Source of the DNA: Saprospirales bacterium
Lineage (GTDB): Bacteria > Bacteroidota > Bacteroidia > Chitinophagales > Saprospiraceae
Assembly (NCBI GenBank): GCA_016703765.1
Contig: JADJBL010000001.1
Location: forward strand, 1 to 64,000
Reading direction: 5' to 3'
DNA length: 64,000 nucleotides
The notes below the pieces were generated by a model. That model was not told where the DNA came from. It searched no databases and saw only the letters and a program-made list of their open reading frames with translations. Of the stretch, positions 57,075 to 64,000 are shown in pieces. The stretch's first letter is position 1; every line of letters begins with the position of its first letter. The position numbers and the translations under genes are program-made.

Positions 57075-58124
57075 TTAGTTTTGGGGTGGGGGAATCAGGT
57101 TATTGGATTGCAAAAAGCGGATCACCTCCTGCGTGTAAGTGCTCGCGTCCGCATGGGTGAGGTGCGACCACTCCGGGGTGTGCAGGTTGGCCGTGAGCGG
57201 GTTGTCGGAAAAGAAAAATCCGGGGCAATCCAGATGAGCCAGCATGGGGTCCCAGTATTTCTCCCGGGGCCAGTTCAGTATTTCGTTTTCCAGGTATTTT
57301 CCCGAGGAGGGCGGCCGGATGAGGGCAACCCTGCCGCCGCGCGCCTTGATCTGGTCGGTCCAGATTTTAAGCCGGCCGAAAAAGGCAGGCAGGTCGATCT
57401 GCTTGTCGACCGCGAGGGTGTCCCAGCCATCCCCTTCCCAAACATCGCGGATCATATTGCGGTAGCTCGTGTCGGTTTCCACCCGCTCGATCAGGCGGCG
57501 GTTGCGGTCCAGATCGGTGGTGCCGAAAAAGGGGAACATATAAGGCGGAGGCACGCTGTCGCGGTCGGCCAGGGGAATGCGGCCGATCAGGGTTTTAATG
57601 GGCAGGGAGTTGTAGTAGTCGCCGTCGGAGCTGAGATAAGCCAGGCGTTGATCGGCGAATTTATCGGCCCAATAGTTGAATTTTTGGGCATAGGTCTCTT
57701 TTTCTCGAAAATCGAGCCATTCTTTGGCGCGCTTTTCCGACCAATTTTCTTCCGTAGAATAAAAGAGTTCGGGGGCCACGCTCAGCACGATCAGGCCCTT
57801 GAAGTCGGAGTTTTCGGCGATATCCTGGAAAAAGGGAACGGGAGAACGGCCATCGCCCGCCAGTTGAACGGGTTTGCGGCCCGTCGTTTCCTCCCAGGTA
57901 TCGAGCATGATGCCGAAATGCGCCCGGCTGGAACCCAGGATCACGACATCCTCGGCGCCGAGGCGGTCCACCCGGTCGCGGTTGCGCGCCCAAAGTGCTC
58001 CGTCGTCTTCAATGGAGGGAACATAGCCTTTGGAGCGCCAGTGCAATTCCCAAACGACCAGGAATGTCAGGGTCAGGAACAGGCCGAGCACCATAGCCCG
58101 GAGGAGGTTTGGTGGGGGTGACAT
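57075..58124 (-). CDS. SGNH-fold membrane-anchored acyltransferase partner (DltD/AlgX-like)
   Basis: 349 aa from the ATG at 58124 (MSPPPNLLRAM); a TTG start at 58145 would sit on the promoter box. One N-terminal membrane helix (AMVLGLFLTLTFLVVWEL) anchors a periplasmic domain. The SGNH nucleophile block is DVVILGSSRAHFGIM (Ser ~67), with KPVQLAGDG and the late D-x-x-H-like HLTHADAS block. Such proteins finish the acetyl transfer begun by an MBOAT protein, as AlgX/AlgJ or PatB do. In an operon with the MBOAT and UspA genes. The glycan target is unknown. Confidence 0.8.
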   Translation of the reverse strand: MSPPPNLLRAMVLGLFLTLTFLVVWELHWRSKGYVPSIEDDGALWARNRDRVDRLGAEDVVILGSSRAHFGIMLDTWEETTGRKPVQLAGDGRSPVPFFQDIAENSDFKGLIVLSVAPELFYSTEENWSEKRAKEWLDFREKETYAQKFNYWADKFADQRLAYLSSDGDYYNSLPIKTLIGRIPLADRDSVPPPYMFPFFGTTDLDRNRRLIERVETDTSYRNMIRDVWEGDGWDTLAVDKQIDLPAFFGRLKIWTDQIKARGGRVALIRPPSSGKYLENEILNWPREKYWDPMLAHLDCPGFFFSDNPLTANLHTPEWSHLTHADASTYTQEVIRFLQSNNLIPPPQN

Positions 58125-58136
58125 AGGGGTGTTGAA

Positions 58137-58177
58137 TTTGGTCAAATGTAGAGCAATTTCATCCTATATTTGCCAAA
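58137..58177. promoter_or_regulatory. Overlapping divergent promoters
   Basis: Minus strand: TTTG (58174-58177), 23-nt spacer, TACATTTG (58143-58150) drives the SGNH-MBOAT-UspA operon. Plus strand: TTTG (58137-58140), 24-nt spacer, TATATTTG (58165-58172) drives the DUF4062-NB-ARC gene. The two promoters interlock within 41 bp, so only one can be occupied at a time. Confidence 0.75.
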
Positions 58178-58193
58178 GCAGTTAATTTACAAT

Positions 58194-60938
58194 ATGGCCA
58201 TCATCAAAACCCCCGATCAGCGCGTCCGTGTATTCATCAGTTCTACCATCAATGAACTGGCGGATGAACGGCAGGCAGCCCGCGAAGCGATCGGCAACCT
58301 GCGGCTGATTCCGGTTTTCTTCGAAGCCGGCGCGCGTCCGCATCCGCCCCGCGACCTCTATTCGGCTTACCTGGAGCAGAGCCATATTTTCCTCGGCATC
58401 TACTGGAACAGCTATGGTTGGGTGGCCCCCGGCGCGGAGATCTCGGGACTGGAAGACGAATACCGCCTGTGCTGAAACCAAAAACCCAAACTCATCTACG
58501 TCAAGAGATCGGCCGAGCGCCAGCCGCGCCTCAAGGACCTTTTGTCCGATATCGAAAAAAGCGATACCGCTTGCTACCAGATGTTTTCCAACGCGGCCGA
58601 GCTGCAAAAGCTGATCGAAAACGACCTGTCCGTCCTCATGTCGGAGATCTTTGAGACGGCTCTGAGCGAGAATAGGCAACAAGCGGACCCGGTAAATATT
58701 CTGGCCGAATTTGCCCATGTCCCGATGGTCGAATTGCCCCTCATCAAATCGGAGATCTACGGCCGCGACGAAGACCTGACGAAGGTCTCTGAATTGCTCG
58801 CCAAATCTGGAGTGAGCCTGGTCACGCTGCTCGGCGCCGGGGGGACCGGGAAAACCACCCTGTCCATCCACCTCGGCCATCGGGTGAAAGAGCATTTCAA
58901 GGATGGGGTCGCCTTTATCCCCCTCGCTCCGGTGACCGACCCCAAGCTCGTCGGTTCGACCATTGCCGAAATCCTCGGCATACAGGACAGCGGCAAGCAG
59001 TCGATCGAACAAACCCTCGTCGATTTTCTGTCGGATAAAAACTTCCTGCTGATCCTCGACAACTTCGAACAGGTGGTGGAATCCTCGAAATTTATTAGCG
59101 ACCTGATCGCCCACTGCAAGAACCTCCAGATCCTCGTCACCTCCCGTACCTCGCTGCACATTCGCAACGAGCGAATATACAACCTGTCGCCCCTGGCCTT
59201 GCCCAGCGAAACCAGCTCCATCCGGCCCGGGGACCTGGGGAATTACTCCGCCACCCAACTTTTCGTGGAGCGCGCCCTCGAGGTGAACCCGCGTTTGATC
59301 CTCGACCAGGAAAACACCGAAGCCATCCTCGAGATTTGCCGGCGTATGGACGGCCTGCCTCTCGCCATCGAATTAGCCGCGGCGCGAACCCGGTTTTTCC
59401 AGCCCGCCGCTTTGATGTCGCGCATCGAAAAAACGCTCGACCTGGTCTCGAAAGGCCAAAAGGACCTTCCCGAAAGGCAACAAACCCTGCGGGCCGCCAT
59501 CGAATGGAGTTATAACCTGTTGACAGAGGAGACGAAAAGGGTTTTTCGCCTGCTCGGCGTATTCAAGCGCAGCTGGACGCTCGAAGCCGCCGATGTGATC
59601 CTCAACGACGGCAAGACCCCGGCAGATGTGGAAGAAATGACCGAGCGGCTGCTCGGCGTGAGCCTGATAAAGCCGGTGCTGGTGAGCCATTCTTCCGAGC
59701 CCCGGTTCAACATGCTCCAGACGGTGCACGAATATGCGCGGGAAATGCTCGACCTGTCGCCCGACGCCAAAGACACCAAACTCCGATACGCCGGTTATTT
59801 TTACGAGCTGTGCGAGGCTGCCGACGGCCAACTTTGGAAGGCCAACGCCGAGCCCTGGATGGACAAGATAGAATACGAGCACCAGAACATACGGGCCGCA
59901 TTCTATATTTTCATAGAATACGAGCGCTTCGAAGAGGCCTGGAACCTGTTTTATTTCCTGTGTCCCTACTGGACCCTGCGTGGCGGGTTTAGCGAAACCA
60001 TGCAATGGATCGTCGACGCGCGCATCGACGACAAGGCAATGTGGAGCAATCCGGGCATATCCCCCCGGGTCGTCGGCCGAACCGTGACCTGGGCGGGTTA
60101 CTGCAAACTGTTCCTTTTCGATCTGGAAAAAGGCTTTGCGATGCTCGCCGAGGCAGAGCCCATCCTCGAAGGAAGCGGCGACGAAATCTCCCTGGCTTAT
60201 GCCTATATGTTCGACGGCTGTTACGGGTCGTACCTGAACATGCCCGGTTCGGCGGAAAAGCTGGAAAAAGGATACGCCCTGGCTCAAAAACAAAATGACT
60301 CTGTGGCCCTGTCGATGTTCTATTGCTGGTCGGCCGAATACTACCGCCAACAGGGTAGAATGGACATCGTCCAAAAAAACCTCGCCCATGCGGAAGAGCT
60401 GGCCCGGCAGGACGGGATTACCTATATCCTGGGCGCCCTGTACATCTTTCGCTTCACTTTTGACGTGCTGAATCCCAACCACGACTACGACAAAACAGCG
60501 GAGGATGCTATGAGCCTTCTGCGGCTCTTGCCCGAAAAGGGATTCAAAGGCCTAAAAGCCGCCGCCTGGTCGGGCCTGGGCTATGCCAGGATGATGCAGG
60601 GTAATATGGACGAGGTCTGGGAGCCCATGTACAGGGGCCTGGAGCTGTCGCGCACGGCCGGGGAGAAAGAGAGCCTCATCTACGGGGTCATGGAAGCCAG
60701 CGCTTATTTTTCGATCGTAGGAAAGGCCAAACCGGCGCACCTGCTGTTCGGATCGCTCGACGCTTTCATCGCGGCTACCGGCTATCCCGTAGTGGGGGGC
60801 GCCGAGGTTCAGTACAACATGGCCAAGTCCAGGTTGCAGGCTCTGCCAGATCCTGCAACAAGCGCCCGCTGGTATGAGGAGGGCAAGAAGATGAGGCTGG
60901 AGGACGCGGTGGCGTATGCGATGGCGGAGGGGAAATGA
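58194..60938 (+). CDS. DUF4062-NB-ARC-helical repeat STAND NTPase, in-frame UGA
   Basis: Nominally 914 aa from the ATG at 58194 (MAIIKTPDQRVRVF). The N-terminal DUF4062 domain has VRVFISSTINELADERQAA, FFEAGARPHPPRDLY, YLEQSHIFLGIYW and, past the stop, LIYVKRSAERQPRL. The NB-ARC ATPase has Walker A GAGGTGKTTL (~residue 215), Walker B LLILDNFEQV, sensor VTSRTSL and GLPLAIELAAAR. A winged-helix region and ~400 residues of TPR-like helices follow. TGA at 58473-58475 interrupts the DUF4062 domain; the frame is intact on both sides, and one T-to-G change would restore Gly. The layout is that of an NLR-like sensor: effector, switch, ligand-binding repeats. Regulatory or phage-defence roles are both possible. 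Confidence 0.8.
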
Positions 60939-60953
60939 GGTTTTTCGATACCC

Positions 60954-62015
60954 TTACTTCCCGCCTTTCAAATAAAACATCGCTTTCGAAAACATGAACT
61001 CCCCTTTTTCATCGAAAAACCGCTCTGTGGGCGCCAGGCCGACGAATTCGTAATACAGCCGGCGTTTCCGGTCGTCGTAAAACCAGCGCACGGTAAAGCG
61101 GATAGCGTCGATCCGCTCCTCGATGGGCAGGCTTTGGCTGATCGTCATCCGCTCTCCAAAAGGTTCGATATCAAAGGTGACCATGGTATCCATGCGGGCG
61201 CCAAATTCCCACAGATCGGAGGGTTCCAGCCCGGAAAAGTCGTCAGCAGAATAGGCCGGCGCCCAGGGCTCTTTGATGAAATCGGAGAAAAACCCCGGGA
61301 GATCCACCACGCCTTTGACCGGGGTTATTTTATCCAGGGTCGGGCTTTGGTTTCGGGTGGTGGTGACCGCGATGTAACTCACTTCTTCCGAATTTCGCAA
61401 CATATCGGGGTTTTCTGCCGGGAAGGCGGGTAGCCAGCAGATGGGAACCAGGACCGTGCTATCCGACCCATTCAAGGATTTGCTATAAAGCGGCGCCCAG
61501 GAAACGGCGCGGTATCCGATCGAGCGGCTGCTCTTCCTGTAATAGCACTGTTGGAGAATCCGGACCCCGGCCAGGCTTTCGAAACTTAGGTCACTCCTGA
61601 CGATGGAAATTTTCTCCTCATAGCTCTCCAGATCAAAAGAAATAACAGTATCCAACCGCGACAATTTTCCGTAGATGGCGTCTTCGGGCAATGGGCGGGT
61701 TAAAAGGGAGTCCTCGAAAAATTCGAGTTCTTCGGAATACAAGGCCTCATCTACTTTGAGCTTCCAGAACAGATCCGTGCCGTCGATCAGGTCCGGAAAG
61801 CCCGAGGGCAGAGGCGGGACAGCGAGTTTCTCGACGGCCAGGTTATTCCAGGCCCCGGTTTCGGCATACAAGCCGGAGGGCATGGTAGGATCGAGGCGGT
61901 AGTCGCCGCTGAACGTGCCCATCCAGACGATGTCGGGATCGGAGAGCAGGCTGGATTGTGCGGAAACCGGGAGGCTTACGGCCAAAGCGGCAAACAGGTA
62001 GAATAGGCGGTGCAT
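60954..62015 (-). CDS. Secreted protein resembling two tandem GldN/PorN-like domains
   Basis: 353 aa from the ATG at 62015 (MHRLFYLFAALAVS), with a signal ending LPVSAQ. Two halves share a pattern seen in GldN: I-x-F-D-x-E-x-Y/F-x-E-x-x-x-I followed by a VRILQQCYYRKSSRSIGYRAVSWAPL (first half) or IRFTVRWFYDDRKRRLYYEFVGLAP (second half) block, comparable to GldN's R-I-K-E-D-W-x-F-D-x-x-R-S-x-x-x-x-R-I-I-G-I-A-P. GldN is a T9SS core periplasmic-ring component. Here the matches are weak and the protein is longer, so this is a distant relative at best. Its gene converges on the NB-ARC gene. Confidence 0.45.
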   Translation of the reverse strand: MHRLFYLFAALAVSLPVSAQSSLLSDPDIVWMGTFSGDYRLDPTMPSGLYAETGAWNNLAVEKLAVPPLPSGFPDLIDGTDLFWKLKVDEALYSEELEFFEDSLLTRPLPEDAIYGKLSRLDTVISFDLESYEEKISIVRSDLSFESLAGVRILQQCYYRKSSRSIGYRAVSWAPLYSKSLNGSDSTVLVPICWLPAFPAENPDMLRNSEEVSYIAVTTTRNQSPTLDKITPVKGVVDLPGFFSDFIKEPWAPAYSADDFSGLEPSDLWEFGARMDTMVTFDIEPFGERMTISQSLPIEERIDAIRFTVRWFYDDRKRRLYYEFVGLAPTERFFDEKGEFMFSKAMFYLKGGK

Positions 62016-62093
62016 GGCTGGAGTTTTGAAAAAAGAGAAAAGAAAATGGAACACCAATCGCAATATCTGCTAACCAGATCAGATACTCAATAG

Positions 62094-63095
62094 TTAATCA
62101 TCAAGCAACCAAAACCCATATTTGTAGCTGATCACTCCTTTCTGTTCCCTGCAATCCAGCCACCCTTTCTCCCGATGGCTGAGTTGGATAATTTCAGCAG
62201 TTGTAGCCCTTTCAAAGCGCTTAACTACGTGGTCCAAGGTTTTGGTCTCCCCTTTAGAGAGCGAGGAGAAGTCGGCCTTTTCTCCAGCCTGAAATCGTTC
62301 GCCTAACTTCTCCCAATTGCTATTTTCCTGATAAGCAATATGAATAGCGCCTCTTTTCCGGGCCTCATTAAAAAGGCCATCGAAATTATCAGGTACCGGT
62401 CCCATTGCGATGGCGATGTAACGAGTTCCGCTGATTGATTGTCCGTGCTGTTTGAAATGGGAGAAATCGGCGTAAAAAAGCAGCTTACACATTTTCACCT
62501 TAAACGGCTCGAGATGCTGGGCCAGGTAAGCTGTCATGGCGCAAAACTTTTGCATATTGGGTCGGCGATAACCTGTATCCAAACCGGGGCGGAGCTCTTC
62601 ATAAAGGTACCGCTCTAACAGGGGAGGTAGCGGTTCCAACTCCCCATTTTCCAAGGCTTTTATCCGGTCCAGGATATTTTTCCGCTCCCGGTCTTTCAGG
62701 CAATCGCTTAGCTCAGTAAGCCGCCGGAACTCCCCCGGGTCGGCTGAAAGCTGAATGAGTCGGCCGTTGGAGATACTGGGGACTTCTCCTGCTTCATAAT
62801 TACGGTACCCATTGGCGCCAAAGCCGAGAATTTCGCTCATTTTGGCAGCCGAAACTCCATATCGCTCCCGAATTTGTGCAATCTCATCCGGAAATGGAAG
62901 GCGGTGCCGCTCGCGGTATTGGTTATACACCTGTTCCAGGTTGAGGTGCAACAGATCTTCCGTCTCAAATGTCTCCCCGCTGTCTTCACACAGATAATAA
63001 TGGTAAAGAATGGGGAAATCTTCTTTGCGAAATTGGAGAATGCGTTCCTCCTGCACTAAACTCATGGGTTTTCCGGTTATGGGGCTGTTTTTCAT
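62094..63095 (-). CDS. Antitoxin with HTH and SocA/Panacea-type domain
   Basis: 333 aa from the ATG at 63095 (MKNSPITGKPMSL). The N-terminal region is MqsA-like but without a full zinc-ribbon Cys set (HYYLCEDSGETFETEDL). An HTH follows (IAQIRERYGVSAAKMSEILGFGANGYRNYEAGEVPS, split between two helices, ~65-100). The C-terminal ~180 residues are the SocA/DUF4065 (Panacea) domain (MQKFCAMTAYLAQHL, KLLFYADFSHFKQHGQSISG, YIAIAMGPVPDNFDGLF). Such proteins neutralise toxins and repress their own operon. The toxin gene directly upstream is cut short. The 22-bp palindrome at 63294 is a likely operator. Confidence 0.75.
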   Translation of the reverse strand: MKNSPITGKPMSLVQEERILQFRKEDFPILYHYYLCEDSGETFETEDLLHLNLEQVYNQYRERHRLPFPDEIAQIRERYGVSAAKMSEILGFGANGYRNYEAGEVPSISNGRLIQLSADPGEFRRLTELSDCLKDRERKNILDRIKALENGELEPLPPLLERYLYEELRPGLDTGYRRPNMQKFCAMTAYLAQHLEPFKVKMCKLLFYADFSHFKQHGQSISGTRYIAIAMGPVPDNFDGLFNEARKRGAIHIAYQENSNWEKLGERFQAGEKADFSSLSKGETKTLDHVVKRFERATTAEIIQLSHREKGWLDCREQKGVISYKYGFWLLDD

Positions 63096-63101
63096 ATAGC
63101 T

Positions 63102-63237
63102 TTTGGTTGACACTCAACTCCAGATCAAGGAGGGTCTGCATGTTTTTTCCGCGATCACTGCGGAAGATCAGCCCCCAAATGTCAAGTTTGGTCCGCAGTT
63201 CCGCAAGGTAGTGCTCCACATCAGCCAGGGTGGTCAT
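63102..63237 (-). pseudogene. Truncated toxin gene (MqsR-like type II toxin), 5' part only
   Basis: The first ~45 codons (MTTLADVEHYLAELR, KLDIWGLIFRSDRGKN, MQTLLDLELSVNQ) look like the start of the ~100-residue MqsR-like toxins that precede SocA/MqsA-type antitoxins. The familiar second half, which carries the catalytic strand pair, is absent. After codon 45 the frame runs straight into the antitoxin start in another phase. A ~170-bp deletion explains this. The family call is from memory of such pairs and rests on a short match. Confidence 0.5.
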
Positions 63238-63293
63238 TTGGTTTATCGACAGAATTAACTAAATAATGACAAGTATAAACAAAAAGTTCAAAT

Positions 63294-63315
63294 TATACAA
63301 CTTTAAAGTTGTATA
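63294..63315. promoter_or_regulatory. 22-bp perfect palindrome, putative antitoxin operator
   Basis: TATACAACTTT-AAAGTTGTATA is an exact palindrome 57 bp upstream of the toxin-stub ATG, in an AT-rich promoter region. Its size and place suit an HTH antitoxin dimer. Confidence 0.6.
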
Positions 63316-63455
63316 TTTTTAGTCCATAGGATTGTTGGGACTTCTACAGATCCAGTTCGGCCCGTTACTATAGAGTAAGAACTCTCCAAACTTGTAAAAC
63401 CGCAGGAGGATCACTACTTTAGGCCCCACAATCGGGAAACAGCAAATATTGGTCC

Positions 63456-63860
63456 ATGGCACGGAGGAAAAAACAGGAAGAACACAAAGAAAGCCATATT
63501 AATGGGCGATATGCCATTTTGGCGGCCTTGCTCGGAGGTCTTTTTACCATCTTCGGCATCTGGTATTCTACCCATCTGGAAGGCAGACAACCGGCTCAGG
63601 CGCCGGTAAAAAAGCCCGATATCGAAGCCTGGCTCAACCAATTGGACGAAAATCGGCCGGATTTGGCGGACTCCATCCTTCAATACCTCGATCCCGGGAT
63701 TTCGGTGATCAGCTTTGAACAGGGGGTCGCTTTCGAAGAGGGAAGACTCGATCATTTCCTGAACGCGCGGATGATCGACCCCGGGGCAAAGACCATTCAA
63801 ATTGTCAACAAAGAAGAGATGTCCAAATCGCCCGATGCACTCGAAATCATGTACAAATAA
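63456..63860 (+). CDS. Small single-span membrane protein of unknown function
   Basis: 134 aa. A basic, acidic-mixed N-terminus (MARRKKQEEHKESH) is followed by one membrane helix (YAILAALLGGLFTIFGIWY, ~19-38) and a soluble domain (IEAWLNQLDENRPDLADSILQYL, FEQGVAFEEGRLDHFLNARMI). No family recognised. The first residues are cytosolic by the positive-inside rule, so the C-terminal domain faces the periplasm. It is followed after 15 nt by another secreted-protein gene. Confidence 0.6.
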   Translation: MARRKKQEEHKESHINGRYAILAALLGGLFTIFGIWYSTHLEGRQPAQAPVKKPDIEAWLNQLDENRPDLADSILQYLDPGISVISFEQGVAFEEGRLDHFLNARMIDPGAKTIQIVNKEEMSKSPDALEIMYK

Positions 63861-63875
63861 CCCCAGGTCCTTTTT

Positions 63876-64000
63876 ATGAAAATCCTTACCCTTTCCTTCT
63901 TTCTGTTTTCCTTCCTCGCAGCTACGGCTCCCCTTTCGGCACAGGATCTTTCGAAAGAGGAGATCGAGCAGATCTTTCGGGTGAAAGTGAAGGAGAAAAT
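63876..64000 (+). CDS. Secreted protein, 5' end only (runs off the window)
   Basis: The ATG at 63876 opens MKILTLSFFLFSFLAATAPL-SAQ, a clear signal peptide, followed by DLSKEEIEQIFRVKVKEK. Only ~41 codons are visible, so the family cannot be named. It lies 15 nt after the membrane-protein gene and is probably in the same operon. Confidence 0.6.
   Translation, partial: MKILTLSFFLFSFLAATAPLSAQDLSKEEIEQIFRVKVKEK

Noticed and set aside
58473..58475. UGA read as selenocysteine or as a sense codon
   Set aside because: UGA serves as a normal stop for other genes here (for example the M28 peptidase), no SECIS-like hairpin is evident, and the position is not a redox site in DUF4062.
1..64000. tRNA, rRNA and riboswitch genes
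   Set aside because: I looked for rRNA-like stretches, tRNA-like cloverleafs with CCA-adjacent ends and the thiamine riboswitch near thiL, and saw none I could support.

Overview
This window looks like a piece of a Bacteroidota chromosome, most likely from the Saprospiria/Lewinella side of the phylum. That placement is an inference from gene content, not a measured phylogeny. The evidence is type IX secretion (T9SS) C-terminal sorting domains, a SusC/SusD pair, a TAnnTTTG-type -7 promoter element upstream of many genes, many secreted proteins and lipoproteins, a moderately GC-rich composition and short intergenic gaps. No rRNA, tRNA, CRISPR array or phage module was recognised.

Layout. 0.2-5.2 kb: a T9SS-exported surface protein, a broken Uma2-family gene, an OmpH/Skp chaperone and an aldehyde dehydrogenase. 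5.2-8.8 kb: a four-helix-bundle gene lying in the loop of a long inverted repeat, a glutaminyl-cyclase-like lipoprotein, ThiL and a LolA-like secreted protein. 8.8-18.7 kb: a large BNR/VPS10 beta-propeller protein, an RluA-type pseudouridine synthase with a tiny DUF4834-like gene, a DUF2723 membrane protein, RpiB and a PA-domain M28 peptidase. 18.7-25.3 kb: a shortened NodU-like carbamoyltransferase homologue, a RAYT transposase with REP palindromes, a GH73-like glucosaminidase, a CocE-type hydrolase, an FkbM methyltransferase and a repeat-rich gap that includes a probable assembly artefact. 25.3-33.3 kb: one giant M43 metalloprotease/PKD/tandem-repeat protein with a CHU_C T9SS tail, and a PQQ-propeller lipoprotein. 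33.4-38.1 kb: a compact minus-strand operon of envelope genes. 38.3-43.5 kb: a LytS/LytTR-type two-component pair and an RhlE-like helicase. 43.7-50.5 kb: a starch-type polysaccharide locus (GH13, SusC, SusD) closed by an intrinsic terminator. 50.8-58.1 kb: a metallophosphoesterase, a thrombospondin-type-3 protein with two secreted companions, and an MBOAT/SGNH/UspA operon. 58.2-64 kb: a DUF4062-NB-ARC-helical NLR-like protein with an in-frame UGA, a GldN-like protein, an orphan SocA/Panacea-type antitoxin behind a truncated toxin, and two small secreted or membrane proteins.

Two patterns cut across the window. First, many gene junctions are filled almost from stop codon to start codon by stem-loops. 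Their arms are runs of short degenerate tandem units (GGTTTAG or AGTTTTT type), always G/T-rich arm first, and the C/A-rich arm often ends 4-9 nt before a start codon. One such pair of arms encloses the four-helix-bundle gene, an architecture resembling 23S rRNA intervening sequences. Second, about a dozen conserved genes carry single-base indels, often in homopolymers, and there are two stretches of nonsensical homopolymer sequence. This points to assembly error rather than widespread gene decay, so broken genes should be read with that in mind.
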